Source: Pseudarthrobacter sulfonivorans
GTDB taxonomy: Bacteria; Actinomycetota; Actinomycetes; Actinomycetales; Micrococcaceae
Length of the DNA stretch: 64,000 nucleotides
Assembly (NCBI RefSeq): GCF_024391045.1
Contig: NZ_JANFCZ010000004.1
Span: forward strand, 62,001 to 126,000
Reading direction: 5' to 3'
Below are positions 8,887 to 18,811 of this stretch, one piece after another. Position 1 is the stretch's first letter, and each line of letters starts with the position of its first letter. A model generated the notes under the pieces. It did not search any database. It saw only the letters and a program-made list of their open reading frames with translations, and was not told the origin of the DNA. A program made the translations under genes and the position numbers.

Positions 8887-8914
8887 TTGACATAGCCCGG
8901 GTAGGGGCTTCAAT
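8887..8914 (+). promoter_or_regulatory. Weak promoter candidate for the DUF4192 gene
   Basis: TTGACA (8887-8892), 16 nt, then TTCAAT (8909-8914) precede the ATG at 8944. The -35 is perfect and the -10 is poor. Confidence 0.35.
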
Positions 8915-8943
8915 GCAGCCGGCGCCGGGCCAAAGCTGGAGTC

Positions 8944-10140
8944 ATGAAACCTCCAGAACACCTGACCGTCCGAGGCCCTGAAGACATCCTCGGGTTCATT
9001 CCGCACTCCCTGGGGTACTGGCCCGCAGACAGCCTGGTGGCCATGACCATGCACGGTACTCGGCTCGGCGCGACCCTTCGGCTTGACCTCCCCGGCCCGG
9101 AAACACTCGCAGACCCGAGGGGTTACGCCCGGACCGTGCGCGACTACCTCTCCGCAGACCGCAATGCCAACGGCGCGCTGCTGGCCATCTTCACCAACCA
9201 CGGCTGGATGGAACCGCCGGGGACATACGTGGGTCTCCTGGCTGCCTTGGAAAGCAGTCTCGACGCCGCGGGAATGGCGGTACGCGACGCGTGGTACGTG
9301 GGAGATGACTACTGGCGGAGCGCCAACTGCCCCGACCTGGCGTGCTGCCCCTTGCCGGGCATGCCGGTGCAGGTCATCAGGGACAGCATGCTGAACGCCG
9401 AGATGGTCTATCGCGGCAGCAGCGTGGGCCCGGCGCCCGCAAACGCCGCCCTGCAGGCCGCTGCCGTCACAGGTTCAGAGCGAGCCGCAGTCCTCGCGGC
9501 GGAAGACGCCTGGGCAGCGCAACTCGACCGGCGCCGGGGGAGCAGGGAACAATTCAACACCCTCCTGGCCCAATGGGGTTTGGTCCTGGCACGAGCAGAG
9601 GAGCTGCCCGCGGACAGTGTCGCGTACCTTCGGGCCTCCCTCCGCGCTCCGGCCTGGCGGGATGCGGTTTTTGTTATGGCTGCGGCGGGCACGCCGGCGG
9701 CCCTCGCGGGCGCCGAGGACTTTGGCATCTTCGACGACGACTGCACCCTCGCGCCTGTCAGTCCCGCGGGCCTGCACCCGCGGGATGCCGGAACCGTGCC
9801 GGATGACAGCCGCGGCCTGCCAAGTTACGGCCAGGTCCTGCTGGGCCTGGAACCTGGCGCTCCGGATTGGGACGGCCTGAACCGGCTGGATGCCGTCCTG
9901 GAACAGCTGGCGGCCTGCGGCGGACAGTCCGGCGCGGCAGCCCTCACGGGCCGCGGCTGGATTGCGTGGTGCCGGGGCAGGGGATCCTACGCTGCCGCCT
10001 ACCTCGGCCGGGCCCTGGACGAGGAACCGGGCTACCGGCTGGCTGAACTCATGCTGGAACTGGTGCGCCGCGGAACCCTGTGCGGCTGGGCCGCGCGGAA
10101 GGAGGCGGCCTGGCGTCGATTCGAACCGGATGCAGCCTAG
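8944..10140 (+). CDS. DUF4192 domain-containing protein
   Basis: The 398-aa cytoplasmic protein has the DUF4192 N-terminus (LTVRGPEDILGFIPHSLGYWPADSLVAMTM) and the conserved DAWYVGDDYWRSANCPDLACCP segment near residue 117-138. The family is common in Actinobacteria and has no known activity. No signal peptide or transmembrane helix is seen. The C-terminal part (LLGLEPGAPDWDGLNRLDAVL... SYAAAYLGRALDEEPGYRLAELM) has an alpha-helical, TPR-like feel: small and large residues recur over helix pairs, as DUF4192 proteins commonly end. The gene stands alone, upstream of sigA in the same direction, separated by 242 nt. Confidence 0.85.
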   Translation: MKPPEHLTVRGPEDILGFIPHSLGYWPADSLVAMTMHGTRLGATLRLDLPGPETLADPRGYARTVRDYLSADRNANGALLAIFTNHGWMEPPGTYVGLLAALESSLDAAGMAVRDAWYVGDDYWRSANCPDLACCPLPGMPVQVIRDSMLNAEMVYRGSSVGPAPANAALQAAAVTGSERAAVLAAEDAWAAQLDRRRGSREQFNTLLAQWGLVLARAEELPADSVAYLRASLRAPAWRDAVFVMAAAGTPAALAGAEDFGIFDDDCTLAPVSPAGLHPRDAGTVPDDSRGLPSYGQVLLGLEPGAPDWDGLNRLDAVLEQLAACGGQSGAAALTGRGWIAWCRGRGSYAAAYLGRALDEEPGYRLAELMLELVRRGTLCGWAARKEAAWRRFEPDAA

Positions 10141-10382
10141 GTCCTGCTGCTTCTTGAGCCTTGCAGGGGAAAACCGTGAGACAATGGTTGCCGAGACCCG
10201 GTTGGGTCCGTGTATCAAGTGCACGTAATGCCCCCCTTACGGGAACATTACAGCCGTGCTGGCAGTTCTATTTATAGGCTCTGCCGGCCGTGGTTGCGCC
10301 TGATGTTGATCACGGACTTGACAGGGTCATAGTGGTGTTGCCCGTATGGTGATTCCACAGACCGCCGCTAGAAAGGTTTTCT

Positions 10383-11705
<1,323 letters not shown>

Positions 11706-11718
11706 AACCGGAACACAC

Positions 11719-11787
11719 GCAACGCGGGGTCAGTTCCTGCACTGAATCGAACGATTTTGGTGCAGAAACTGACCCCGCGTTGCTTTT
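11719..11787 (+). terminator. Very long-stem terminator of sigA
   Basis: Arms 11719-11742 and 11760-11783 (right arm ends CTGACCCCGCGTTGC) pair at 23 of 24 positions around a 17-nt loop, followed by TTTT. It begins 13 nt after the sigA stop. The stem is far longer than needed for termination, which raises the possibility of a repeat-derived terminator. Confidence 0.8.
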
Positions 11788-11837
11788 GCCGCACTCCGGT
11801 CTGCGGCGCCCCGGCTTGGCCAGGGGGCTTAAAGCAA

Positions 11838-11870
11838 ACAGGACCCCCTCCCAGCGGGAGGGGGTCCTGT
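11838..11870 (-). terminator. Terminator of the DUF7455 gene
   Basis: A perfect 15-bp inverted repeat (ACAGGACCCCCTCCC with its complement) has a 3-nt loop. On the minus strand it is followed by TTTGCTTTAA, giving a normal intrinsic terminator 17 nt past the stop at 11887. Confidence 0.75.
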
Positions 11871-11886
11871 CCGGATGTCTTGCAGG

Positions 11887-12108
11887 TCAGTCGACGGCTA
11901 CGGGAGCCTTCTCGTGAAGCCTGCCGGTCTCATCGTGCCAGTCAGAGCTCATGGGCCTGAGGGTCGCCTCAACTGCACGGGCATGGTGGCCGCAGAAAAG
12001 CAGCTCACCGCCGGAGGTCTCAAGTACAACGCGGACATATGCTTGAGCCCCGCAACGATCGCACCGGTCCAGTGCGTTGAGTGTGCGGTCTGCCACTGCT
12101 GTTGTCAT
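11887..12108 (-). CDS. DUF7455 small zinc-ribbon protein
   Basis: The 73-aa protein has the pattern LDRCDRCGAQAYVRVVL...LLFCGHHARA, that is a CxxC knuckle at about residues 16-19 and a CxHH at about residues 39-42. Together these look like one zinc site. This small family sits near sigA in many Actinobacteria; its function is unknown. The start is well supported by AAGGAGG (12113-12119) a few bases upstream of the ATG. It diverges from parE across a 256-nt intergenic region in which TAGCAT (12308-12313) is the only -10-like element I noticed. Confidence 0.82.
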   Translation of the reverse strand: MTTAVADRTLNALDRCDRCGAQAYVRVVLETSGGELLFCGHHARAVEATLRPMSSDWHDETGRLHEKAPVAVD

Positions 12109-12364
12109 ATCGGCCTCCTTAGTAGATCTGTATGTCTATATAACCAGCATTCGTAGCAATCCCATCGCAAGGACGGGTCAAGTTCGCTGACCGCGTAGCC
12201 ACAAGAATGTCTCAAGTCGCGGATTAGGGTCACGGGGGAGTCACGAGTGGCCGCGGCCACAGCTCCCGCGGGGTGTGAAAGCAGTTTCCCGGGGCCCGCG
12301 CCGACTAGCATTGAACGAGCGTCCGCAGCGCCAGCTGTTCCGTCACTGAAGGAGTTCACCACCC

Positions 12365-14473
12365 GTGGCACCAAGTTCTGAGTACACCGCCCGGCACCTT
12401 TCTGTCCTGGAGGGCCTCGAAGCCGTCCGCAAACGCCCCGGCATGTACATCGGTTCCACCGACTCGCGCGGCCTGATGCACTGCCTCTGGGAGATCATCG
12501 ACAACTCGGTGGATGAGGCGCTGGCGGGCTTTGGGCACGACATCAAGATCATCCTGCATTCAGACAACTCCGTGGAAATCCACGACGACGGCCGCGGCAT
12601 CCCCATCGACGTGGAGCCTAAGACGGGACTCACCGGCGTCGAGGTCGTGTTCACCAAGCTGCACGCGGGCGGCAAGTTTGGCGGCGGTTCCTACACCGCC
12701 TCCGGCGGCCTGCACGGCGTGGGTGCCTCCGTGGTCAACGCGTTGTCCTCCCGGCTGGACGTGGAAGTGGACCGGGGCAGCAAGACCTACAAGATGTCGT
12801 TCCGGCGGGGCGAACCCGGGCGGTTCAAGGACTCGGGCACCAAGTCCGATCCGGCATCGGCGTTCGAACCGTTTGTTAATGACTCCGTACTGGACGTGAT
12901 TGGCAAGGCCAAGCGCGGGGTGACCGGGACCAGGATCCGCTACTGGGCCGACCGGCAGATCTTCACGCCGGACGCGAAGTTCTCCTACGACGAACTGGCT
13001 GCGCGGGCGCGCCAGACATCCTTCCTGGTTCCGGGCCTCAAGCTCACCGTCCGGGACGAACGCAGGCTGGCCGGAACACCGGGTGAAGCAGGTCCCCATG
13101 AGGAAGTGTTCCACCACGACGGCGGCATCTCGGAGTTTGTCGACTTCCTCGCCGCAGACCCCGCCGTGACCGACATCTGGCGGCTCCACGGCTCGGGCAA
13201 GTTCAAGGAAACGGTGCCGGTACTCGATGAGCGTGGCCACAGCCAGCTCGCCGAGGTCGAGCGCGACTGCGAAGTGGACGTCGCCCTGCGCTGGGGCATC
13301 GGCTATGACAGCACGGTCCGCAGTTTTGTGAACATCATCTCCACGCCCAAGGGCGGAACGCACCAGTCAGGCTTCGAACAGGCCCTGGTCAAAACGTTCC
13401 GGAAGTCAGTGGAAGCCAACGCCCGCAAGCTCAAGGCCGGCAACGACAAAATTGAAAAGGACGATATCTTCGCCGGGCTGACGGCTGTCCTGACGGTCCG
13501 GCTGGCTGAGCCGCAGTTCGAAGGCCAGACCAAGGAGATCCTCGGCACCTCGGCAGTGCGGGCCATTGTGGCAAAGGTGGTGGAGCACGAGATCAACGCC
13601 AAGCTGAACTCCGCCAACCGCAACGACAAGGCCCAGTCCGCGCTGCTGCTCGAAAAGATCGTCAGCGAGATGAAGTCGCGTATTTCCGCGCGGGTACACA
13701 AGGAAACGCAGCGGCGCAAGAACGCCCTGGAAACGTCCTCCATGCCCACCAAGCTTGCCGACTGCCGGACGGACGACGTCGAGCGTTCAGAGCTGTTCAT
13801 TGTGGAAGGTGATTCGGCGCTGGGTACGGCAAAGCTGGCACGGTCGTCGGACTTCCAGGCTCTGCTGCCCATCCGCGGCAAAATCCTCAATGTCCAGAAG
13901 GCTTCGGTGGGGGACATGCTCTCCAACGCGGAGTGTGCTGCCCTGATCCAAGTGGTCGGGGCCGGCTCAGGCCGCAGCTTCGATATCAGCGCGGCCCGGT
14001 ACGGCAAGGTCATCCTCATGACAGACGCTGACGTCGACGGCGCCCACATCCGCACGCTGCTGCTTACCCTGTTCTTCCGGTACATGCGGCCCATGATCGA
14101 CGAGGGCCGCGTTTTTGCCGCCGTCCCGCCGCTGCACCGCGTCGAGGTGATCAACGCGGGCCAGAAGGCCAACGAAATGATCTACACCTACTCCGAGGCG
14201 GAACTCCACGCGCTCCTTTCCCGGCTGGCCAAGGAAGGCAAGCGCTACAAGGAGCCGATCCAGCGGTACAAGGGCCTCGGCGAAATGGACGCCGAACAGC
14301 TGGCGGAGACCACCATGGATCCGCGGCACCGCACCCTGCGCAAGGTGGGCATTGAGAACGCCAAGCAGGCCGAGGACACATTCGACCTGCTGATGGGCTC
14401 GGACGTGGCGCCGCGGAAGGACTTCATCATTGCCGGTGCCTCCAGCCTGGACCGGGAGCGGATCGACGCCTGA
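12365..14473 (+). CDS. parE: DNA topoisomerase IV subunit B
   Basis: The 702-aa protein is the ATPase subunit of a type IIA topoisomerase that decatenates and relaxes DNA. The GHKL ATP site is seen in WEIIDNSVDEALAGF (Asn47 region) and GLHGVGASVVNALS. The TOPRIM domain has EGDSALGTAK and the metal-binding TDADVDGAHIRTLL. The C-terminal end (LGEMDAEQLAETTMDP) is conserved. It is assigned ParE rather than GyrB from its length, the absence of recF or gyrA neighbours, and the presence of parC in the same window. The GTG start has AAGGAG 11 nt upstream. The hairpin at 14477-14496 follows the stop. Confidence 0.92.
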   Translation: MAPSSEYTARHLSVLEGLEAVRKRPGMYIGSTDSRGLMHCLWEIIDNSVDEALAGFGHDIKIILHSDNSVEIHDDGRGIPIDVEPKTGLTGVEVVFTKLHAGGKFGGGSYTASGGLHGVGASVVNALSSRLDVEVDRGSKTYKMSFRRGEPGRFKDSGTKSDPASAFEPFVNDSVLDVIGKAKRGVTGTRIRYWADRQIFTPDAKFSYDELAARARQTSFLVPGLKLTVRDERRLAGTPGEAGPHEEVFHHDGGISEFVDFLAADPAVTDIWRLHGSGKFKETVPVLDERGHSQLAEVERDCEVDVALRWGIGYDSTVRSFVNIISTPKGGTHQSGFEQALVKTFRKSVEANARKLKAGNDKIEKDDIFAGLTAVLTVRLAEPQFEGQTKEILGTSAVRAIVAKVVEHEINAKLNSANRNDKAQSALLLEKIVSEMKSRISARVHKETQRRKNALETSSMPTKLADCRTDDVERSELFIVEGDSALGTAKLARSSDFQALLPIRGKILNVQKASVGDMLSNAECAALIQVVGAGSGRSFDISAARYGKVILMTDADVDGAHIRTLLLTLFFRYMRPMIDEGRVFAAVPPLHRVEVINAGQKANEMIYTYSEAELHALLSRLAKEGKRYKEPIQRYKGLGEMDAEQLAETTMDPRHRTLRKVGIENAKQAEDTFDLLMGSDVAPRKDFIIAGASSLDRERIDA

Positions 14474-14476
14474 CGG

Positions 14477-14496
14477 GCAGGCCAGGGCCGGCCTGC
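14477..14496. terminator. Hairpin between convergent parE and M56 genes
   Basis: GCAGGCC-AGGGCC-GGCCTGC fills the 23-nt gap between the two stop codons, so it probably serves both directions. There is no U-run. Confidence 0.45.
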
Positions 14497-15483
14497 TTAG
14501 CCCAGCAGGCCGGGCACAATCAGCAGGGCCGTGGGCAGTGCCAGCAGCAGGATGCAGCCGGCCAGGACCGAGCCGCGGGCCGTGGCAGAAAGTTCAGGCT
14601 GAGGCGACAACAGCCGGCTGACCCGCGAAGCCGTGGTGCGGGCGGTGTCGGAGCCGGTAACACCGGCTGCGGCCTCCAGTCCGTCGAGGGCCAGGCCTGC
14701 CCGGCCGGCCGGGCGGAAAGCGCCGCCCCCCGCCGAACCGCTGGCCACGATTGCTATGGCCTTGATGAGGGTTGCCCGGCTCTCCGACTTCAGCGCTACG
14801 TCATCAGCCAGCATCTCGATGAGCGAGTTCACCGACTCCTGGGCCAGCCGGGTGGTGGGAAGCCAGGGGAGCGCCTGGCGCCAGGCGGCGAACGCCCAGA
14901 GGAGCAGGTGGTGGCGTTGGTTGAGGTGGGCGTTCTCATGGCCCAGGACTGCCCGCAGCTCGGCCGGCTCCAGGGCTGCCATGAGGCCGTCGGAGAGCAC
15001 AGTGACCGAACGTGCCCCGCCGGGCAGGCAGTAGGCGACGGGGGAGTCGTGGCTGATGACCACGGTTCCTGCCCCCTCTGCGGAGGGTGAGGCCAGGAGA
15101 GCCAGCAGTTCACGGTGGCGCCGGCGCTGCCGCTCGATCTTGTAATACGTGAGCAGCAGGGTGAAAACCAGGTGCGCGGTCAGCAGTGCTGCCGCGGAGA
15201 GGGCAAACAGATGCCAGAAGCCCAGCGCCGTGGTGGGCGCATTAAAGAGCACCATGCCCGCGAGGGCCCGGAGCCCGGCCAGCAGGTTGTCGCCCACCGG
15301 CTCGAGCCCGTAGACCAGCATGGCACCGATCATCGAAAGCCCGCCGGCGAGAGCAATGGCCTGCCAGAGAAGCATGGCGGTGAAAGGTGACCGGCCCGGC
15401 CACTGGGCACGCGAAAGAAAGATAGGCACTGGCCACGCCAGGACTATCGCAAGGACCGCCAGGAGGTATGAGGTCCAGAACAT
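14497..15483 (-). CDS. M56 family membrane metalloprotease (BlaR1/MecR1-like, no sensor domain)
   Basis: The 328-aa protein has about four transmembrane segments (residues 1-24, 34-58, 86-112 and 305-325). A cytoplasmic zinc-protease domain carries the HExxH motif as LGHENAHLNQRHH (His182, Glu183, His186), with a likely third ligand in EMLADDVAL. Proteins of this family cleave or release a BlaI-type repressor. There is no extracellular penicillin-binding domain, so the signal is not expected to be a beta-lactam. It follows blaI by 7 nt on the same strand, forming a repressor-protease pair divergent from the cytochrome bd genes, which suggests a respiratory or redox signal. Confidence 0.88.
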   Translation of the reverse strand: MFWTSYLLAVLAIVLAWPVPIFLSRAQWPGRSPFTAMLLWQAIALAGGLSMIGAMLVYGLEPVGDNLLAGLRALAGMVLFNAPTTALGFWHLFALSAAALLTAHLVFTLLLTYYKIERQRRRHRELLALLASPSAEGAGTVVISHDSPVAYCLPGGARSVTVLSDGLMAALEPAELRAVLGHENAHLNQRHHLLLWAFAAWRQALPWLPTTRLAQESVNSLIEMLADDVALKSESRATLIKAIAIVASGSAGGGAFRPAGRAGLALDGLEAAAGVTGSDTARTTASRVSRLLSPQPELSATARGSVLAGCILLLALPTALLIVPGLLG

Positions 15484-15490
15484 CGGCCCG

Positions 15491-15877
15491 CTAGACGTGG
15501 CCGAGCAGTTTGCGCAGTGTTTCGGCTTCGCTTTCTGTAACAGACCCGATGAACTGCGCCAGGACGGCTTCGCGGTCCGGGGCGGAGCCCAGCACTTCGT
15601 GCATTAGTTCGGCTGTGTGTTCTTCCCGGCTTGAAACCGCCTGGTAGCGGTGCGGCCTGGTGCCGCGTTCCCGCTCGACGAGGCCCTTTTTCTCCAGCCG
15701 GGAGAGGACCGTCAGCACGGTGGTGACGGCAAGTTCCTTACCCTCATGGCCTGCAGCGTCGCCTTTCGCCTCCGTGCTGGTTGCCAGCTTGTCACGCAGG
15801 GTATTTGCGGTGGCTGCTTCGTGGCCCGCCCAGAGCAGGTCCATCACTGCCCGTTCCAGTTCCCCAAGACTTGCCAT
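15491..15877 (-). CDS. blaI: BlaI/MecI/CopY family transcriptional repressor
   Basis: The 128-aa protein begins MASLGELERAVMDLLW, the family signature. A winged helix (TTVLTVLSRLEKKGLVERERGTRPHRYQAV) and a C-terminal dimerisation helix follow. Family members bind dyad operators as dimers and are inactivated by proteolysis from an M56 partner, present immediately downstream. Three perfect TTCTAC-N5-GTAGAA palindromes lie in the 261-nt region between this gene and cydA, which suggests autoregulation and control of cydA. A regulator of the same family in M. tuberculosis (Rv1846c, from memory) controls beta-lactamase and energy-metabolism genes. Assignment to the family is firm; the target set is inferred. 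Confidence 0.9.
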   Translation of the reverse strand: MASLGELERAVMDLLWAGHEAATANTLRDKLATSTEAKGDAAGHEGKELAVTTVLTVLSRLEKKGLVERERGTRPHRYQAVSSREEHTAELMHEVLGSAPDREAVLAQFIGSVTESEAETLRKLLGHV

Positions 15878-15980
15878 TGCCTACATCCTTCTTGTTCCCG
15901 CATCCGCAGGCTGAGCGCCGCGGTGCCTGCATTTCTTGACTACAGATACACAATCAAATTTACCTGTTTTTTGCCTGAGT

Positions 15981-15997
15981 TTCTACGTCCGGTAGAA
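15981..15997. promoter_or_regulatory. BlaI-type operator 1 (blaI-proximal)
   Basis: Perfect palindrome TTCTAC-GTCCG-GTAGAA, 104 nt upstream of the blaI start. It is the nearest of the three copies to blaI and a candidate site for autoregulation. Confidence 0.65.
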
Positions 15998-16049
15998 CAC
16001 GGCGGGTTGCGCGGCCTTGTAGGGGCCGGGAGGGCGTGCAAGTCTTGTT

Positions 16050-16079
16050 TTTACAGTGCCTGCCGCATTGTTCTACACT
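16050..16079 (+). promoter_or_regulatory. Candidate cydA promoter
   Basis: TTTACA (16050-16055) and TACACT (16074-16079) are separated by 18 nt and precede the cydA GTG by about 60 nt. The -10 box lies inside operator 2 and the expected start site lies at the edge of operator 3, so repressor binding would block polymerase directly. Confidence 0.55.
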
Positions 16080-16087
16080 CTGTAGAA
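16071..16087. promoter_or_regulatory. BlaI-type operator 2 (on cydA -10)
   Basis: Perfect palindrome TTCTAC-ACTCT-GTAGAA covering the predicted cydA -10 hexamer. Operator 3 begins 24 nt further on, so two dimers could bind side by side. Confidence 0.68.
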
Positions 16088-16094
16088 GTAAGAG

Positions 16095-16111
16095 TTCTAC
16101 GTTTCGTAGAA
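16095..16111. promoter_or_regulatory. BlaI-type operator 3 (cydA leader)
   Basis: Perfect palindrome TTCTAC-GTTTC-GTAGAA, 27 nt upstream of the cydA start codon. It has the same 5-nt spacer and the same half-sites as operators 1 and 2. Confidence 0.68.
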
Positions 16112-16138
16112 GTTGAACCCCAACCCCGAGGGACTGCT

Positions 16139-17734
16139 GTGGAAGCTCTGGAAATCGCACGCTGGCAATTCGGCATCACCACCGTGTACCACTTCATGAT
16201 GGTGCCCCTGACAATCGGGCTGGGCCTGGTGGTGGCCGTCATGCAGACCATCTGGCACCGGACCGGCAAGGTCGAGTACCTCAGGATGACGAAGTTCTGG
16301 GGCAAGCTGTTCCTGATCAACTTCATCATGGGCGTGGCCACCGGCATCGTGCAGGAGTTCCAGTTCGGCATGGCCTGGAGCGAATACAGCCGGTTCGTCG
16401 GTGACATCTTCGGGGCTCCGCTCGCACTGGAGTCGCTGTTGGCGTTCTTCGTCGAGTCCACGTTCCTGGGGCTGTGGATCTTCGGTTGGAAGCAACTGAA
16501 GCCGGCCATCCACCTCGCCTGCCTGTGGATAGCGGTGGTGGGATCAGTCTTCTCCGCCTACTTCATCATTGTGGCCAACAGTTGGATGCAGCACCCGGTG
16601 GGCGCGGAAATCATCAACGGCCGGCCGGTCATGACGGACGCCTGGGCAGTCTTCACGAACAACACCGCGTTGGTGGCCTTCCCGCACACCCTGATGGGCG
16701 CCCTGGCCGTGGCCGGCGGCTTCCTCCTCGGCATCGCCTGGTACCACCTCTGGCGCCGGCGCAAGGACGGCATCGACACCATCGGTCCGGACGGCAGGGT
16801 GGTTCCCGGCGAAGCCTCGATTCCCGGCCGGGACAAGACGGACTACAAAGTCTGGATCCGCTCACTGCGTATCGGCGCCATCGTGGCCATGATCTCGTTC
16901 GCGGGCACCGCCGTCACCGGCGACCTGCAGGGCAAGCTGATGTTTGAACAGCAGCCCATGAAGATGGCGGCGGCCGAGGCTGCCTGCCACGACGGCACGG
17001 GCTTCTCCGTGCTCAGCGTGGGCAACCTCGGGTCCAAGAACTGCGACGACATCACGGCTGTGATCGAAGTGCCGGGCATCCTGTCCTTCCTCGCCAACGG
17101 TGACTTCACCACCCAGGTCAGGGGCGTCAACGGTCTCCTGGACCAGTACAAGGCCGACTACGGCACGCACCTGCCGGACAACCCCATCTACGGCGAGCGT
17201 GCCGGCCAGGAAATCCAGTACGTGCCCGTCATGGAGGTCACCTACTGGGGCTTCCGGATGATGATCGGCTTCGGCGGACTGGCGGCGCTGGCAGCCCTCG
17301 TGGCCCTCTGGCTGACCAGGAAGGGCACCGTACCCGCGTCTCCCTGGCTGATGCGCCTGGCAGTCTTCGGAATCCTGGCCCCGTTCGGCGCCAACGCCGC
17401 AGGCTGGATCTTCACCGAGATGGGCCGGCAGCCCTTCGTCGTGGCGCCCAACCCGGACCTCAACGGCATCGACCAGGTGTTTATGTTCACCGCGGCGGCC
17501 GTCTCGCCCGGAGTGTCGGCCGGTGAACTGCTGACCTCACTCATCGTCCTGACCGCTGTCTACGCAGTCCTGCTGGTCGTGGAGGTCAAACTCCTGGTCA
17601 AATACATCCGCGGCGGAGTGGTCTCTGCGATGCCGGAACTGGCCCGCGTGCCGGCTGACGAGCACCCGGACGGCACCCCGGGCCCCGACGCCCCCGCCAA
17701 ACCCGCCGACGACGTCCTGGCATTCGCCTACTAA
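16139..17734 (+). CDS. cydA: Cytochrome bd ubiquinol/menaquinol oxidase subunit I
   Basis: The 531-aa integral membrane protein is the catalytic, haem-carrying subunit of the high-affinity oxygen reductase. It starts MEALEIARWQFGITTVYHFMM (His18, a haem ligand region) and has PHTLMGALAVAGGF, EYSRFVGDIFGAPLALES and the conserved GWIFTEMGRQPFVV after the quinol loop. GTG at 16139 fits the family N-terminus and has GAGGG upstream; a far longer in-frame extension exists but would run across the operators. It heads cydA-cydB-cydDC with gaps of 21 and 6 nt, so these are one operon. It is placed under the divergent BlaI-type repressor by three operators. Confidence 0.95.
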   Translation: MEALEIARWQFGITTVYHFMMVPLTIGLGLVVAVMQTIWHRTGKVEYLRMTKFWGKLFLINFIMGVATGIVQEFQFGMAWSEYSRFVGDIFGAPLALESLLAFFVESTFLGLWIFGWKQLKPAIHLACLWIAVVGSVFSAYFIIVANSWMQHPVGAEIINGRPVMTDAWAVFTNNTALVAFPHTLMGALAVAGGFLLGIAWYHLWRRRKDGIDTIGPDGRVVPGEASIPGRDKTDYKVWIRSLRIGAIVAMISFAGTAVTGDLQGKLMFEQQPMKMAAAEAACHDGTGFSVLSVGNLGSKNCDDITAVIEVPGILSFLANGDFTTQVRGVNGLLDQYKADYGTHLPDNPIYGERAGQEIQYVPVMEVTYWGFRMMIGFGGLAALAALVALWLTRKGTVPASPWLMRLAVFGILAPFGANAAGWIFTEMGRQPFVVAPNPDLNGIDQVFMFTAAAVSPGVSAGELLTSLIVLTAVYAVLLVVEVKLLVKYIRGGVVSAMPELARVPADEHPDGTPGPDAPAKPADDVLAFAY

Positions 17735-17755
17735 GCAGAGCAGAGGATATTCGAT

Positions 17756-18805
17756 ATGGAACTGCTGCCCACTATCTGGTTCATTGTCATCGCGCTGCTC
17801 TGGACCGGCTACCTCTTCCTGGAAGGCTTTGACCTCGGCGTCGGCATGCTGATGAAGCTGTTCGCCCGGAACGACACCGAGCGCAGGGTGCTGCTCAACA
17901 CCGTCGGCCCGGTCTGGGACGGCAACGAGGTGTGGCTGATCACGGCCGGCGCCGCCACCTTCGCGGCCTTTCCGCTCTGGTATGCCTCGCTGTTCTCCGC
18001 CCTCTACCTGCCCCTTCTGGTGGTCCTCGTGGCCCTGATCTTCCGTGCGGTGGCCTTCGAATACCGTGGCAAGGTGGACAACCACAGCTGGCGTGCACGC
18101 TGGGACTGGGCCATCGCGCTGGGCTCCTTCTTCGCCGCCTTCGGCGTGGGCGCCGCGCTGGCCTTGACCACCACCGGCCTGCCGCTGAACGCGAACGGCG
18201 ACCGCGAAGGCGGCGCCATGGCCTGGTTCAGCGGCTACGCCGTCCTGGGCGGGCTGGCCGTGGTGGGGTTCTCCCTCCTGCATGCGCTCGCGTTCCTGGC
18301 GCTGAAGACCGACGGCGATGTGCGGCACCGGGCGCGCGCCTGGTTCGTCCGGCTGCTGCCCGTCCTGCTGCTTCCGCTGGCTGCCTGGGCCCTGGTTATC
18401 CAGTTCCTGGAAGGCAAGCCGTGGACCTGGGCGGCAGTGCTCCTGGCGGTGGTGGCCGCCGTCGCGGCATGGTTCCTGGCCAAGCGCGGATCCGAAGGCC
18501 GCGCCTTTGCGGCAATGGGCGGGTTCCTGGTGCTGGGCAGCGCCTCGATCTTCGGTGCAGTCTTCCCGGTGGTGCTTCCCTCCACGCTGGACCCCATGTT
18601 TGACCTGACCATCGCCAACGCCTCCTCCTCGGACTACACCCTGGGACTCATGAGTGTGGTGGCCGCGTTCGGCCTCCCCCTGGTGATCGCCTACCAGGCG
18701 TGGACGTACTGGGTGTTCCGCCGCCGGGTCAGCGCTGCGCACATCCCGGCCGCCCACAGCTTCCTGCCGGCTGTTGCCGCCCGGGCATTCACCACGAAGG
18801 GCTGA
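17756..18805 (+). CDS. cydB: Cytochrome bd oxidase subunit II
   Basis: The 349-aa membrane protein starts MELLPTIWFIVIALLWTGYLFLE and continues GFDLGVGML, the hallmark start of CydB. NTVGPVWDGNEVWLI follows near residue 45-60. It has about eight to nine helices and pairs with CydA to form the oxidase. It begins 21 nt after the cydA stop with an AGAGGA ribosome-binding site, so translation is closely linked. The gene ends 6 nt before the CydDC fusion. Confidence 0.95.
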   Translation: MELLPTIWFIVIALLWTGYLFLEGFDLGVGMLMKLFARNDTERRVLLNTVGPVWDGNEVWLITAGAATFAAFPLWYASLFSALYLPLLVVLVALIFRAVAFEYRGKVDNHSWRARWDWAIALGSFFAAFGVGAALALTTTGLPLNANGDREGGAMAWFSGYAVLGGLAVVGFSLLHALAFLALKTDGDVRHRARAWFVRLLPVLLLPLAAWALVIQFLEGKPWTWAAVLLAVVAAVAAWFLAKRGSEGRAFAAMGGFLVLGSASIFGAVFPVVLPSTLDPMFDLTIANASSSDYTLGLMSVVAAFGLPLVIAYQAWTYWVFRRRVSAAHIPAAHSFLPAVAARAFTTKG

Positions 18806-18811
18806 ACCTGC

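Noticed and set aside
10318..10350. sigA promoter TTGACA ... TATGGT
   Set aside because: The boxes are separated by 21 nt, too far for a normal promoter; I could not choose a better pair by eye.
15650..16138. N-terminal extension of the cydA reading frame by 163 codons
   Set aside because: It would run antisense through blaI and over the operators, and the CydA family N-terminus begins exactly at GTG 16139 with its own ribosome-binding site.
17537..18757. A 406-codon minus-strand frame across cydA-cydB
   Set aside because: His/Gln/Gly-rich composition and overlap with two certain membrane-protein genes mark it as an antisense shadow.
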